The notes beneath the pieces were generated by a model, which saw only the letters and a program-made list of their open reading frames with translations, was not told the origin of the DNA and made no database searches. A stretch of DNA of 64,000 bases from Halothermothrix orenii H 168 (lineage in GTDB: Bacteria > Bacillota > Halanaerobiia > Halanaerobiales > Halothermotrichaceae). Numbering within the stretch: position 1 is the stretch's first letter; the number at the start of each line of letters is the position of its first letter. This document shows positions 37,356-47,273 of the stretch, one piece after another. The stretch spans positions 2,078,501 through 2,142,500 of the forward strand of contig NC_011899.1 in the NCBI RefSeq assembly GCF_000020485.1, read 5' to 3'. Made by a program: the position numbers and the translations under genes.

Positions 37356-38164
37356 TTTTCCTCCCCTTCCTGTTTTTTAATTGATTCCATAAGCCATCTG
37401 GCCCAGCCACTGCCAGGGTATATCTCAAGGGCCTTCTTTACATACCTCATGGCCGCAGAAGCCTCCCCCTTCTTTTTATGGGCAGTTGCCAGCCACATAT
37501 AGGAAATAAAATTATCAAACCTGTCATTACTCTCCAGAGCTTTTTGAAGGGTTTTAATCCCCTTATTGACATCACCACCACCGATTTCAGGGGCATTTAT
37601 GTAATAAATAGCCATGGTATTCAGGGCTCTATAATTTGTTCTATCAAGGCTCACCGCTTTCTGGGCCAGTTTTAGGGACTGGGGTCCTTTTGTCACGGCA
37701 AAAAGGGAACCCTTGTAATTCATAAGCCTCATATAGGCATCGGCCATAAGCCGGTAAGCATCACTGAAGTCAGATTTATTATCAATGGCTTTTCTGGCAA
37801 GCTGACTGGCCTTATCAAAAGATACAGCCGCCTCCCTTTGTTTACCTAAGGCTTCAGCAACCTCTCCCTGGAGGAACTTTAACTGTCCCTGCCAGTAATA
37901 TTTTTTATAGTTGTCTTCAGATGAAGATAGAATTTCTTCACAGTTATCAACGATCTTTTTTATTTCCTGATAACCCCCCTCACCATTGTAAAAAATATCC
38001 CGGGCCCTGACATATAACTTCTGACCCTTCTGTAGGGGAGACTCCTCTCCGGCCTGAACCATAGAAGAAACTACCACCAGACTTAATCCCACCATAATAA
38101 CCATTGCCATAAACTTTAATGGCCAAATATTCTTAATGTTGCTTCTATTAAATCTCTTTAACAT
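37352..38164 (-). CDS. TPR-repeat exported or membrane-anchored protein
   Basis: After a hydrophobic segment (about residues 15-37) the protein consists of helical TPR-like repeats (YWQGQLKFLQGEVAEALGKQREAAVSF, NTMAIYYINAPEIGG, MWLATAHKKKGEASAAMRYVKKALEI). It is probably held in or across the inner membrane and acts as a scaffold for the ABC/LolA-like system. I chose the ATG at 38162-38164 because AAGGAGG is 8 bases upstream of it. An ATG three codons earlier directly abuts that site. The start codons are coupled with the neighbouring genes. Confidence 0.78.
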   Translation of the reverse strand: MLKRFNRSNIKNIWPLKFMAMVIMVGLSLVVVSSMVQAGEESPLQKGQKLYVRARDIFYNGEGGYQEIKKIVDNCEEILSSSEDNYKKYYWQGQLKFLQGEVAEALGKQREAAVSFDKASQLARKAIDNKSDFSDAYRLMADAYMRLMNYKGSLFAVTKGPQSLKLAQKAVSLDRTNYRALNTMAIYYINAPEIGGGDVNKGIKTLQKALESNDRFDNFISYMWLATAHKKKGEASAAMRYVKKALEIYPGSGWARWLMESIKKQEGEEK

Positions 38165-38183
38165 TTTCCTCATCCTCCTTATT

Positions 38184-39242
38184 TTAATGAATAGAAACTT
38201 TTACAGTGGTTCCCTGTCCCGGTTGTGACTCTATATCAAAGTCACCACCAACATCGTTGACCCTGTCCTTCATTCCCGAAATCCCAAACCGGCCACTGCC
38301 TGCCTTAACTCTGCCAACATTAAACCCTTTCCCATTATCCTTTATAGCCATTGTAATTCCATTATTGCCTATACCAAGGGTTATGCTGACCTTATCGGCA
38401 TCAGCATGTTTTACAATATTATTTAGGGCCTCCTGTGCTACCCGGTATAAGGCAAGCTGGACTTCACTCTCAACCCTGTTTTCATTACCATTAAGATGTG
38501 TGGTGATTTTCAGATTATAACGGTTTCTGTACAACTCAACCAGGCTTTCCAGGGCTTCAAAAAAATCTTTCTCCCTGAGGTGGACCGGTTTTAGTTCATA
38601 GATCATAAGCCTCATTTCGGTCTGGACCTCCTGGACCATCTTCTTCAAATCCTCAACTGTCTTTCGAACCCTATCATGGTCCCCCTCATCAATTAAAACC
38701 TCCAGGGTATTAAGATTTAAGTTGATTCCAAAAAGGTTCTGGGATACAGAATCATGGAGTTCCCGGGCAATCCTGTTTCTTTCTTCAATAATGGCCAGTT
38801 TTTTATTTTCCTTTTCAAGTTCAAGTTTCTCCTGTTGTTGTTCGAGCACATAAAAAAACAAGGAGATCATAACCGAACCAATCCCTACCCCCAGACTTAT
38901 ATATAAATTGAAACTAAAAGGAACTCCAATTAAGGGAAAGAAAATAAGTCCACACAAATAAAATACCAGACTACTTGCCAGGTAGGTAATAAAACTCCGC
39001 CCCAGTACATTACTAATTACAGGTAGAGAAAAATTTGCAGCAATATAAATCACTGACTGACTGCTGATTGAAATTAAAAAACCAACAATGTACCCGAAAA
39101 TAACATAGATTATAAAGAGCAAAAATGGGTTGTCAGTTTTTGAAAAACCAGAAAATGAAAAGAAAAACATAAGTGATATCCCGATACCAATAATACCACT
39201 TTTAAAAGAATTCTTAGTTATAGCCAGAATACTTTTTCTCAT
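38184..39242 (-). CDS. Sensor histidine kinase, NarL/DesK-type (HisKA_3)
   Basis: This kinase senses through its membrane part: about four or five helices fill residues 15-135, and almost no extracytoplasmic domain is present, as in DesK/LiaS kinases that respond to membrane state. A short coiled coil leads to the dimerisation/phosphotransfer helix NRIARELHDSVSQN (phospho-His at about 163) and an ATPase domain with NNIVKHADA and DNGKGF motifs. I chose the ATG at 39240-39242 because AGGTGAT precedes it. A GTG three codons upstream overlaps the response-regulator stop. It is paired with the regulator directly upstream. Confidence 0.9.
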   Translation of the reverse strand: MRKSILAITKNSFKSGIIGIGISLMFFFSFSGFSKTDNPFLLFIIYVIFGYIVGFLISISSQSVIYIAANFSLPVISNVLGRSFITYLASSLVFYLCGLIFFPLIGVPFSFNLYISLGVGIGSVMISLFFYVLEQQQEKLELEKENKKLAIIEERNRIARELHDSVSQNLFGINLNLNTLEVLIDEGDHDRVRKTVEDLKKMVQEVQTEMRLMIYELKPVHLREKDFFEALESLVELYRNRYNLKITTHLNGNENRVESEVQLALYRVAQEALNNIVKHADADKVSITLGIGNNGITMAIKDNGKGFNVGRVKAGSGRFGISGMKDRVNDVGGDFDIESQPGQGTTVKVSIH

Positions 39243-39247
39243 TAATA

Positions 39248-39877
39248 TCACCTATCTACCAGATTATTTTCTATAGCCTTAATAACTGCCTGAGTCCGGT
39301 CTTTAACATCCAGTTTCTTTAAAATATTACTGACATGGGTTTTAACAGTAGTCTCAGATATGCACAGGGTTTTGGCTATATCACGGTTAGAATTACCCCT
39401 GACAAGGCACGCCAGGACTTCCTTCTCACGGGGTGTTAGTGGCTCTGTCTTACGTCCCTTCCGGGCTGCCCTTTTCATGATTTTTTTGGCAACACCAGGG
39501 GTTAAAACAGGTTCCCCCCGCCGGGCTGCCTTTATAGCCTCAACCAGTTTTTCGGGACGGGAATCCTTCATTACATAACTTAAGGCTCCGGCATCTATGG
39601 CCTCAATTACCTCATCCTCTTTATTAAAACTGGAAAGAATGATAACTTCAGTCCCGGGGTTTTTCTTTTTTATCTCCCTGGTAACTTCAATCCCGTTAAG
39701 CCCGGGAAGCCGCAGATCGACCACCGCCACCTCTGGATTTAATTTTGCAATTTCTTTAATGGCCTTTTCTCCATTACCTGATGTCCCAACAATTTCAATT
39801 CCCTCCCGGGTATTTAAATATGCTTTCAACCCCTGAAGGACAAATGGATGATCATCAACCAGGTATACCTGTATCAT
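39248..39877 (-). CDS. LuxR/NarL-family response regulator
   Basis: This is the DNA-binding partner of the adjacent kinase. The receiver domain (1-120) has the acidic pocket VDDHP and the phospho-Asp in VAVVDLRLPG at about residue 54. A LuxR-type helix-turn-helix (about 145-205: TPREKEVLACLVRGNSNRDIAKTLCISETTVKTH) follows. I chose the ATG at 39875-39877 (MIQVYLVDD), which is preceded by AAAGGGG. A longer in-frame version would add about 31 residues unlike the family. It heads the envelope cluster and probably controls it. Confidence 0.92.
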   Translation of the reverse strand: MIQVYLVDDHPFVLQGLKAYLNTREGIEIVGTSGNGEKAIKEIAKLNPEVAVVDLRLPGLNGIEVTREIKKKNPGTEVIILSSFNKEDEVIEAIDAGALSYVMKDSRPEKLVEAIKAARRGEPVLTPGVAKKIMKRAARKGRKTEPLTPREKEVLACLVRGNSNRDIAKTLCISETTVKTHVSNILKKLDVKDRTQAVIKAIENNLVDR

Positions 39878-40000
39878 ACAAACACCCCTTTTTGATAAAT
39901 AAACAATTACACAGTAAAAATTTATGAGATCAGCCTTTATAACAGGAAAAATTCTTTGAAAAAAAATCAATTGTAATACAGGCTGGAATAGAAAACCATA

Positions 40001-40068
40001 ATCATGTTCCCCGGGTTAATTTAATTATATGCTAAAACTCCTTTTAATTCATCAACCGGGAGCATGAT
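40001..40068. repeat. Long imperfect inverted repeat upstream of the response regulator
   Basis: ATCATGTTCCCCGGGTT (40001-40017) is nearly complementary to AACCGGGAGCATGAT (40054-40068), with 36 bases between. It lies in the 356-base gap before the response regulator. It could fold in the 5' leader of the cluster mRNA or be a paired protein-binding site. Confidence 0.5.
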
Positions 40069-40094
40069 ATTTAGTAAAAATAAGTAGGATCTTT

Positions 40095-40116
40095 TTCTCC
40101 TACTTTCGTAGGAGAA
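40095..40116. other. Perfect 9-bp hairpin in the gap after the NatB-like gene
   Basis: TTCTCCTAC and GTAGGAGAA flank the loop TTTC. There is no clear T-run on either side. It stands between the exporter terminator and the long inverted repeat of the envelope cluster leader. Its function is unknown. Confidence 0.4.
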
Positions 40117-40164
40117 CATTGTCTCCAAAAACACCGGCAGGATAACAGGACCCTTAACCTCCCT

Positions 40165-40197
40165 ATACAAAAAAGAGGTAAGGATATCCTCCTTACC
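40165..40197 (-). terminator. Terminator of the NatAB-like operon
   Basis: GGTAAGG and CCTTACC form a 7-bp stem on the minus strand, followed by TCTTTTTTGT. It lies 37 bases past the end of the permease gene. Confidence 0.8.
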
Positions 40198-40233
40198 CCT
40201 GGGCCCTAAAAATATATTATCCTGTGTTTAATT

Positions 40234-40821
40234 CTATGTCCTGAAGATAATACTTTCACGCTGAAATAGCCTGACTGACATATAGTTTAATAAAAACCCG
40301 AAGATAGAGGAGCTTATAACCGTCATCCAGAAGTTAATAGCCTCAGCATTTAAACTTAAGACATCCTGTAACATAAAGATTACATTTAATATTGGAATTA
40401 AATACATGGGGGTTGATATGCTAAAGGCCCCACTCATCGACATAACCCCGATAAGTATTACGGCCATATATGCCGGCATCACATAGGAGTTTCCTTCTTT
40501 GATATTTCTGGCAAAACTACCCGCCAGCATCACTATTCCACTAATTATAAAGGCCAGTAATACCAGTAAAACCAGCATCTGGATAAGCCAGCCACCTGAC
40601 ATACTGACCACCAGATCCAGTTCTGAACCTGTAGCCCTGAAGGCAAAATTATAGGCAAAAACAATCCCTACAATATTGAGGATAGCCGAAAAGGTGGAAA
40701 TTATTATCAGGGTTATTAGCTTACCAGTTACTACTTCTGACCGGGTTAACTGGGTTACCAGGAGGGTACTCAGGGTCCCCTTCTCCTTCTCTCCTGCGGT
40801 AATATTTATCCCCACGTTCAT
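40234..40821 (-). CDS. C-terminal part of a frameshifted ABC-2 type permease (NatB-like)
   Basis: This 195-residue frame holds five hydrophobic helices and the segment GEKEKGTLSTLLVTQLTRSEVVTGKL, the conserved region before the second helix of NatB/CcmB-type ABC-2 permeases. It lacks the first helix and extracytoplasmic loop, which are encoded in the next frame upstream. Reading through the A8 run at 40970-40977 with one A fewer joins both parts without a stop, giving about 401 residues, the normal size. No ribosome site precedes this frame's own ATG. Confidence 0.65.
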   Translation of the reverse strand: MNVGINITAGEKEKGTLSTLLVTQLTRSEVVTGKLITLIIISTFSAILNIVGIVFAYNFAFRATGSELDLVVSMSGGWLIQMLVLLVLLAFIISGIVMLAGSFARNIKEGNSYVMPAYMAVILIGVMSMSGAFSISTPMYLIPILNVIFMLQDVLSLNAEAINFWMTVISSSIFGFLLNYMSVRLFQRESIIFRT

Positions 40822-40957
40822 GGCCCCGACAAAAATTGAAATAATTACAAAGTAAGGAATTACTATTCCCAGAAAGTGACCACTTTGTTCCTCTTTAGAG
40901 GCCCTGTCAATAACAGTATAGCTTACAGGATTGATATAATTATCACTTATATTCAGT

Positions 40958-41440
40958 CTACTGAGCCGTTTTTTTTACAATCTGCTTTTGGTATCTCATT
41001 ACCAGTTTTTCAAATCTATCGAGACCTGCCTGTGACCGCTCCCGGGTATTATTATAAAAAACGGTGATCTGGCCTGTCTTTCCTTCATTAATATTATCCT
41101 GGAAATCATCTTCCACCCTGAGGTAAAGGGAGATTAACCCCTCCTTAAGGGCCTCTTCAGGGTCCCTGCCCAGATAAGTAGCACCCCGGATACCCTCTTC
41201 TCCTTTCAGGTAACCAACCAGGCCCGGTGCCTTCTCTCCCCCCTCTATAAATATATAGGTAATCTCTTCATAGCTTTGCTGTTGGGCCATCATCTGGAAA
41301 TAGGTAATCCCCCCTAACAGCAGTGGTAAAAAGACAAGGGGCATTATTACCATTGTAATAAAGGTCCTTCTATCCCTTACTATCCCCTTAAGTTCTTTAA
41401 ATATTAAATACCTAATTCTGGTCCAGTTCATAGTCTTCAC
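40958..41440 (-). CDS. N-terminal part of a frameshifted ABC-2 type permease (NatB-like)
   Basis: This 160-residue frame encodes the first helix (MVIMPLVFLPLLLGGITYF) and the extracytoplasmic domain of an ABC-2 exporter permease. It stops just after a run of eight A residues (QIVKKTAQ-stop). A seven-A reading would continue as VKKRLSRLNISDNYINPVSY and flow into the downstream frame. It overlaps the end of the ATPase gene by 29 bases, as usual for coupled NatA-NatB pairs. Loss of function, a sequencing error or slippage on the A8 tract are all possible. Confidence 0.65.
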   Translation of the reverse strand: MKTMNWTRIRYLIFKELKGIVRDRRTFITMVIMPLVFLPLLLGGITYFQMMAQQQSYEEITYIFIEGGEKAPGLVGYLKGEEGIRGATYLGRDPEEALKEGLISLYLRVEDDFQDNINEGKTGQITVFYNNTRERSQAGLDRFEKLVMRYQKQIVKKTAQ

Positions 41441-42170
41441 CTACCAGTTTAAAGAATATGTCTTCAAGTCTTTCTTCCCCTGTCTGCCCGGACAGATCCT
41501 TATGACTTCCGGTAGCAATTAGTTCTCCATCAAACAGTATCCCCAGACGGTCACAGATGCTTTCCGCCAGGGTCATATTATGGGTAGATACTATGATAGA
41601 TTTGCCCCTATCCCTCAGCTGTTCTATCAGGCGGGTTACAACCCGGGCAGCCATAATATCCAGACCGTTTATCGGCTCATCAAAGATTAAAATCGGGGGA
41701 TCGGGCAATAAAGCCCTAGCTATAGATACCTTTTGTTTCATCCCTGTCGAGAAATTATCAACCCGCCGGTCGGCATATTCTTCAAGACCGAGCTGTTTGA
41801 GGATTTGCGGAATCCTTTTTTCAGTTTCCGTTCCGGGCATACCATTGACCCGGGCAAAAAATTCTAAAAGCTCCCTGACCGTGAAGTAGTCATAAAGGTT
41901 CATTTCAGCTGTAAGAAAACCAAGACTTGACCTCACTTTCTGACTATCAGTAACGGTATTATATCCTTTTACCGTAACCTCTCCTTCGGTAGGCACCATC
42001 AGGGTTGATATAATCCTGAGGGTGGTGGTCTTTCCGGCTCCATTGGGACCCAGAAGTCCGAAAATTTCCCCGGATTTGACCCTGAAAGAAACATTTTTTA
42101 AAGCAGTGATAACCCTGTCCTTTTCCTTAAAAACCTTGGTTAGATTATTAACCTCAATCAGACTATCCAT
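41412..42170 (-). CDS. ABC-2 type exporter ATP-binding protein (NatA-like)
   Basis: This 252-residue ATPase energises the adjacent NatB-like permease. It has Walker A GPNGAGKTT, the Q-loop region LGFLTAEMNLYDYFT, the signature FSTGMKQKVSIARAL, Walker B LIFDEPINGLD and the switch STHNM. This set matches the NatA/CcmA group, some of which extrude sodium. I chose the ATG at 42168-42170 because GGAGGG lies 7 bases upstream. A GTG six codons earlier would overlap that site. A halophile would have use for a sodium exporter, but the substrate is not proven. Confidence 0.88.
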   Translation of the reverse strand: MDSLIEVNNLTKVFKEKDRVITALKNVSFRVKSGEIFGLLGPNGAGKTTTLRIISTLMVPTEGEVTVKGYNTVTDSQKVRSSLGFLTAEMNLYDYFTVRELLEFFARVNGMPGTETEKRIPQILKQLGLEEYADRRVDNFSTGMKQKVSIARALLPDPPILIFDEPINGLDIMAARVVTRLIEQLRDRGKSIIVSTHNMTLAESICDRLGILFDGELIATGSHKDLSGQTGEERLEDIFFKLVGEDYELDQN

Positions 42171-42376
42171 TACTTTCCCTCCTACCACTCAGATTTATAT
42201 AATAATGCCATATAAAAATATTTAAATCATTTGCCATCCCTCATTTAATTTTTACTTAACCCTGGTCTAAATAATATTGGATTAAAAAGTTAACAATAAT
42301 ATTTTTGCCATTATCAATGATATAACTTACATCTACATTTTATTTATACATCATATTATACATTCCCCTGAATAAG

Positions 42377-42473
42377 TCCTGCATAAAAAAACAGGATTAA
42401 GCATGCTACTTCGCTTATAACTCCCACCATAAAAATAATCCTCAGCAGGAGCATGAATACTTAATCCTGTCTG
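42377..42473. repeat. Intergenic repeat, copy 1 (97 bp)
   Basis: This is the first of three copies. The ends are CAGGATTAAG and CTTAATCCTG, so the unit folds into a long stem. On the minus strand the closing arm is followed by TTTTTTT, which makes it terminator-like. It is identical to copy 2 along its whole length. It lies between the second chemoreceptor and the NatA-like gene. Confidence 0.85.
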
Positions 42474-42486
42474 TTAAGATAGTACC

Positions 42487-42640
42487 TAGTTACTTTCGGA
42501 TACAGGACGCTCCCATATTTACTTAAAATACAATTCTTTAGCAATTATCTCTTTGAATGCTAATCCCTCATCTATCCTCCGGTATCTTTGGCTCCGTTAT
42601 CTTTCTATACCAAAGTTATTTTACACTAACTTTAAAAAAA
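42487..42640 (-). ncRNA. Possible degenerate ydaO-type (c-di-AMP) riboswitch
   Basis: The minus strand contains, in the right order, ACCGGAGGATA, GAGGGATTAGC and CCTGTATCCGAAAGTAACT. These resemble the conserved ydaO-yuaA blocks GGAGGAACC, GGGGTTAATC and CCGCACCCGACAGCTAAC. A CTTTGG/CCAAAG stem precedes them. Several core positions differ, so this is tentative. It is followed by the terminator-like repeat copy 1 and then the NatA-like gene, which fits an ion/osmotic role. Confidence 0.33.
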
Positions 42641-42663
42641 TGGTTATATAAATTTGTCATTAA

Positions 42664-44667
42664 CTAAATGTTAAATCGATCAATTGATTTGTTTAAGTTT
42701 TCTGCCATGCTGGCCAGTTCATCTGCCAGTGAAATTATATTATCAATTGAACTCTTTTGCTCTTCACTTGCTGCTGCTACTTCCTGTGAGCTTGCTGATA
42801 TCTCTTCAGATATACCTGCTATATTTTGAACATTTTCTACTATCCTTTTACTATTATTGTTTGCTTTCATTAGAGCCTCATTAGACTTTTCAAATCCATT
42901 GTTTACATTTTTAACTAGTTGACTTATATCACCAAAAGCCTCGCGGGCAGAATTAACAACTGCCTCCCCTTTATTTACTTCTTCTGTGCCTTCCTGCATT
43001 CTCTTACTTGCTGCCTTTGTTTCCTGTTTAATATCGGTTATTAAATCACGTATCCTGTCTGCTGATTTTACCGATTCGACTGCAAGTTCCCGTATTTCTT
43101 CAGCAACTACGCTAAAACCACGGCCTGCATCTCCTGCCCTTGCAGCCTCAATGGCAGCATTTAATGCCAGCAAGTTTGTCTGTTCTGCTATATTATTTAT
43201 TAAATTTAAAATATCATCTATTTCTTCCGATGCAGATTCCAGGTAAGTAAAACCACGGGCAGCTTTATGAATAGTATCTTTTATCTTATCCATCTGTTCT
43301 TTTACCCTCTTAATTTCCTTGCTTCCCCTGTCTGAAGCAAGGTTCATACTGCCTGCAAGCTTTCTGACCATCTGGTTTGACTCATTAACAAGGCTCAGCT
43401 CCTCAGCCAGGTTCTGAATTTGCTTATTTACATCTTCAATATTGTTGGCCTGTTCGTCTGAGCCGGATACCAGCTCTTCAATTGATGACAACACCTGGTC
43501 TGTCATATTACCTACCTGTAGGGAATTATCTTTCAGGTTGTGTGAGGAACCACCTACCATTTTAGCTGCATCTTTAATGGATATAATAATTTTTTTCAAC
43601 TGTGTTACCATACTGTTAAATACCTTTGTTAACTGTCCAATCTCATCTGACCGTTTAAGATCAAATTTAACCGTTAAATCACCCCGGGCAACCCTCTGGA
43701 TGTTATTTGTGAAAAAAGAAATGGGTTGCAGTAGATATCTTCTTATTACAATGTATACTGCCAGAACTAAAATAAAGAGAATAGTTAATTCAATTATCAC
43801 CATTTTCCTTTGAATCCTGTTCAATCCAGAAAATACTTGTTTTACGGGCACCGATACAATAATAGTACCATCAATAAAAGGAAGTGGAACATATGATCCC
43901 AGATACTCGGTCTGGTTAAAGGTATATTGAAGGTTATCGGCCCTTGTTTTATTTATGTTATCAATGTTAATTACCTGTGCAAAGTCCTTACCTTCAATTA
44001 CCATATCATGGTCATAGTGGGCAATTAACTTTCCTTTGCTATCAACCATAAATGATAAGACATTGTCTTCATTCAACATATCACTGACAAGGGTTGAAAA
44101 TTTTTTTAAAGATATTGTTGCGCCCAGAACCCCGCTCAACTTACCGTCAAACCCATTGATTGACTTTGATAGCGTAATCACCGGATAACCATCGTTCTTA
44201 TTTTTTTTCAGGTTACCTATTACCAGACCTTCTGTAGTTACTGCCTTTTTGTACCATTCCTCCTGAACTGGATCATAATCCGGTGAGAATTCAACTACCG
44301 GGAAATGTATGATTTCCCCTTTAACAGAAGCAAAGTACATAGAGACAAACTGTGGATAGTCAGCTGTAATTTTATTAAATAAATCCATCATTGGAAACCT
44401 GCTGCCTGCCCTGACTATATCCTGTTTTGAAGTTAACTCAAACATATTAACTGTTTCCTTAATAAAAGCATCTACTTCACTCTGGATGGAACATGCCATA
44501 CCAAAGTTCCTTTCCTGAACTAGTGAAGTAATCTCTTCTGATACAAGAGAATTAATGGTAACTCCAAAAAACAGAACCAAAATTACTACTACAAGAAAGA
44601 CAACCCCGATAACTTTTATTGTTAAACTACTTCTCAACCTAAAATTGGTCTTCTTTTTACTTTTCAT
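42664..44667 (-). CDS. Methyl-accepting chemotaxis protein with double-Cache sensor
   Basis: A 667-residue chemoreceptor: membrane helix at about 13-35, extracytoplasmic double-Cache region of about 245 residues ([51 protein letters not shown]), second helix at about 285-310, HAMP at about 310-365, and a signalling domain with the tip [20 protein letters not shown]. It differs from the first receptor of the window mainly in the sensor. It lies directly downstream of the beta-glucoside phosphorylase genes, so a sugar-related ligand is a guess. A 10-bp inverted repeat (44677-44686 and 44712-44721) lies just upstream. Confidence 0.95.
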   Translation of the reverse strand: MKSKKKTNFRLRSSLTIKVIGVVFLVVVILVLFFGVTINSLVSEEITSLVQERNFGMACSIQSEVDAFIKETVNMFELTSKQDIVRAGSRFPMMDLFNKITADYPQFVSMYFASVKGEIIHFPVVEFSPDYDPVQEEWYKKAVTTEGLVIGNLKKNKNDGYPVITLSKSINGFDGKLSGVLGATISLKKFSTLVSDMLNEDNVLSFMVDSKGKLIAHYDHDMVIEGKDFAQVINIDNINKTRADNLQYTFNQTEYLGSYVPLPFIDGTIIVSVPVKQVFSGLNRIQRKMVIIELTILFILVLAVYIVIRRYLLQPISFFTNNIQRVARGDLTVKFDLKRSDEIGQLTKVFNSMVTQLKKIIISIKDAAKMVGGSSHNLKDNSLQVGNMTDQVLSSIEELVSGSDEQANNIEDVNKQIQNLAEELSLVNESNQMVRKLAGSMNLASDRGSKEIKRVKEQMDKIKDTIHKAARGFTYLESASEEIDDILNLINNIAEQTNLLALNAAIEAARAGDAGRGFSVVAEEIRELAVESVKSADRIRDLITDIKQETKAASKRMQEGTEEVNKGEAVVNSAREAFGDISQLVKNVNNGFEKSNEALMKANNNSKRIVENVQNIAGISEEISASSQEVAAASEEQKSSIDNIISLADELASMAENLNKSIDRFNI

Positions 44668-44676
44668 TGTCTCCCC

Positions 44677-44721
44677 CTTCTTTAACTAAGTTTTTTGACA
44701 CTGATAATACTGTTAAAGAAG
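44677..44721. other. Inverted repeat in the leader of the second chemoreceptor gene
   Basis: CTTCTTTAAC (44677-44686) and GTTAAAGAAG (44712-44721) are perfectly complementary with a 25-base loop. The hairpin would sit right before the ribosome site GGGGGAG of the receptor gene and could limit its translation or receive a regulator. Confidence 0.45.
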
Positions 44722-44738
44722 AGAACAAAGGTATACTT

Positions 44739-47198
44739 TCAGCCCATAATTACTTCTACAATGTGCTGAGTTGTATTATCATTGACATTTTCTCTGGCTT
44801 GATTTTCTAGCGGAATTCTAATTAAATTACCTTCAATTATTTCTCCATCTACCTTGATATGTTTTACCCCTTTACTAACTTTTGCAGGGTTATTTACATG
44901 AATTTTATACACTTTACCTCTAAATCTCTTCTCTACATAAAATCCAGACCATTCTTCAGGGATACATGGATCTATTTTCAAACCTTCATATTCCGGCCTT
45001 ATTCCCAGTATATAATGTGTGATAGCCACATAATTCCAGGCAGCAGTTCCGGTTAACCACGAATTCTTTGCTTCACCATGGTTAACTGCATCTTTGCCTG
45101 CAATCATCTGGGCATATACATATGGCTCCATCCTGTGGATATCACTGATTTCTTCAAGATATGCAGGGGCTATCTTTTTATAGTATTCAAACGCATTATT
45201 CCCTCTCCCCAGGACTGTTTCTGCAATCATTATCCAGGGGTTGGCATGACAGAAAATACCTCCATTTTCCTTATATCCAGGCGGGTATGAAGAAATTTCA
45301 CCAAGTTCAGGGTAATATTGTTTATAGGGCGGATCCAGTAATACAAGGCCATATTCTGTATCAAGCCTCTCTTTGACAGAATCAAGTGCCTTACGGGCAA
45401 ACCCTGATTCAATACCCAGCCCCCCCATAACACAAAAACCCTGAGGTTCTATATATATTTGACCTTCATTGTTATCAATACTACCAACCTTATTTCCATA
45501 ATAATCGTATGCCCTCAGAAACCAGTTTTTGTCTCTCCCGTGCTCCATTACTGCCTTTTTCATGTCCTCAATTTCTGATTGAGCTCTGTCAGCAATTTCA
45601 TCTTTACCGATAAATCTGCACATCTTAACAAATTCAGGACCTATCGTCACAAACATCCCGGCAATCAGAACAGATTCAGCCTGCCCATCATCTTTATTAG
45701 TTGTCGTCTGGAATGACTCTCCAGGGTCAGTCGAAAAACAATTTAAGTTTAAACAATCATTCCAGTCAGCCCTGCCAATCAATGGCAATCCATGCGGCCC
45801 CTTATTTAAGACAACATGGTTAAATGATGCCAGTAAATGATCAAATAAAGTTGCCTCCTTACCATTATTAAAGCTAACCTCTTCATTAAGAATAGAAATA
45901 TCGCCGGTTTCCTTGATATAAGCTGCAGTACCTAAAATTAGCCATAAGGGGTCATCATTAAACCCACTTCCTATTTCATTATTACCTTCTTTGGTAAGGG
46001 GCTGGTATTGATGGTACGTGCTCCCGTCCTCAAACTGTGTACGGGCCAGATCTATCAACCTTTCTCTTGCCCTTTCAGGAACCATGTGAACAACCCCCAG
46101 AAGGTCCTGATTGGAATCCCTAAATCCTATTCCTCTACTAATACCTGATTCGAAATATGATGCACTCCTGGCCAGATTAAAGGTAACCATACACTGATAT
46201 TGATTCCAGGTATTAACCATCCTGTCTAACCTGTCATCACCAGATTCAAGATAAAAGCCTGAAAGGAGGTCATCCCAGTAAGATTTAAGCTGTTGCAATG
46301 CATTGTCAACTTTGATATCAGAATTATAGCGCCTGATCATACTATAGGCTTTATCTTTATTAATTCCCCCGCATGAAGACCACTTGTTATCAGGATTATT
46401 TTCCATAAAGCCAAGTATAAAAATATAACTTTGTTCTTCACCCGGTTGTAATACTATTTCCAGGCAGTGTGAGCCAATTGGTGACCACCCACTGGCAATA
46501 GAATTACCTGGTCTGCCACTGACAACAACCTGTGGTTCATGGAAACCGTTATACAGACCTATAAATGATTCCCTATCGGTATCAAAACCTGAAATATTAC
46601 TATTGACTGTAAAAAAGGAAAAATGGTTTCTCCTCTCTCTATATTCTGTTTTATGGAATATGGTTGAACCCTCTACTTCTACCTCACCAGTACTTAAGTT
46701 CCTCTGGAAATTAGTCATATCATCATATGCATCCCAGAGACAAAACTCAACAAAGGAAAACAGTTTTATTTTTCTAACAGATGAACCATTATTTTTTATT
46801 TTTAAACGGTGTATTTCACAGTTATCATCTACTGGAACAAAATATAATATTTCAGTTGAAATGTTTTTCCGTTCACCGGTTATTACACTATAACCCAGGC
46901 CATGCTGACACTGGTAGTAATCAAGCTTTGCCTTAACCGGAGCCCAGGTAGGGGACCAGTATTCTCCGTCTTCATATATATAGTAATACTTACCACCTGC
47001 ATCAATCGGAACATTATTGTATCGATATCTGGTAATCCTGAGTAATCTGGCATCCTTGTAAAAACTATACCCTCCTGCAGTATTGGAAAGAAGACAGAAA
47101 TAATTTTTTGAACCCAGATAATTTATCCAGGGATACGGAGTTTCTGGATTATTAATTACATATTCCCTGGCCCGGTCATCAAAATACCCGTATTTCAT
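44739..47198 (-). CDS. Cellobiose phosphorylase (GH94)
   Basis: This enzyme most likely splits cellobiose with phosphate into glucose 1-phosphate and glucose in the cytoplasm, saving one ATP. The 819 residues have no signal peptide. The N-terminus ([37 protein letters not shown]) and the segment [12 protein letters not shown] follow known cellobiose phosphorylases closely. The catalytic acid lies in ADWND at 477-481. The phosphate-binding region near the C-terminus ([20 protein letters not shown]) is intact. Cellodextrin phosphorylases are longer (about 980), which argues for the disaccharide enzyme. It follows the second GH94 gene by 75 bases. Confidence 0.9.
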   Translation of the reverse strand: MKYGYFDDRAREYVINNPETPYPWINYLGSKNYFCLLSNTAGGYSFYKDARLLRITRYRYNNVPIDAGGKYYYIYEDGEYWSPTWAPVKAKLDYYQCQHGLGYSVITGERKNISTEILYFVPVDDNCEIHRLKIKNNGSSVRKIKLFSFVEFCLWDAYDDMTNFQRNLSTGEVEVEGSTIFHKTEYRERRNHFSFFTVNSNISGFDTDRESFIGLYNGFHEPQVVVSGRPGNSIASGWSPIGSHCLEIVLQPGEEQSYIFILGFMENNPDNKWSSCGGINKDKAYSMIRRYNSDIKVDNALQQLKSYWDDLLSGFYLESGDDRLDRMVNTWNQYQCMVTFNLARSASYFESGISRGIGFRDSNQDLLGVVHMVPERARERLIDLARTQFEDGSTYHQYQPLTKEGNNEIGSGFNDDPLWLILGTAAYIKETGDISILNEEVSFNNGKEATLFDHLLASFNHVVLNKGPHGLPLIGRADWNDCLNLNCFSTDPGESFQTTTNKDDGQAESVLIAGMFVTIGPEFVKMCRFIGKDEIADRAQSEIEDMKKAVMEHGRDKNWFLRAYDYYGNKVGSIDNNEGQIYIEPQGFCVMGGLGIESGFARKALDSVKERLDTEYGLVLLDPPYKQYYPELGEISSYPPGYKENGGIFCHANPWIMIAETVLGRGNNAFEYYKKIAPAYLEEISDIHRMEPYVYAQMIAGKDAVNHGEAKNSWLTGTAAWNYVAITHYILGIRPEYEGLKIDPCIPEEWSGFYVEKRFRGKVYKIHVNNPAKVSKGVKHIKVDGEIIEGNLIRIPLENQARENVNDNTTQHIVEVIMG

Positions 47199-47273
47199 GT
47201 TAGTTCACTCCTTTTAACAGCTTTAATAGTTGTTTTAATAGGTTATTGCCACGGATATTATGTCTGTTACACG

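Noticed and set aside
40234-40821. An independent short membrane protein gene
   Set aside because: It has no ribosome site, and a one-base correction in the A8 run joins it to the upstream frame as a normal-length permease.
42377-42473. CRISPR-type repeat
   Set aside because: The three copies are far apart in separate intergenic gaps, with no regular spacers and no cas genes.
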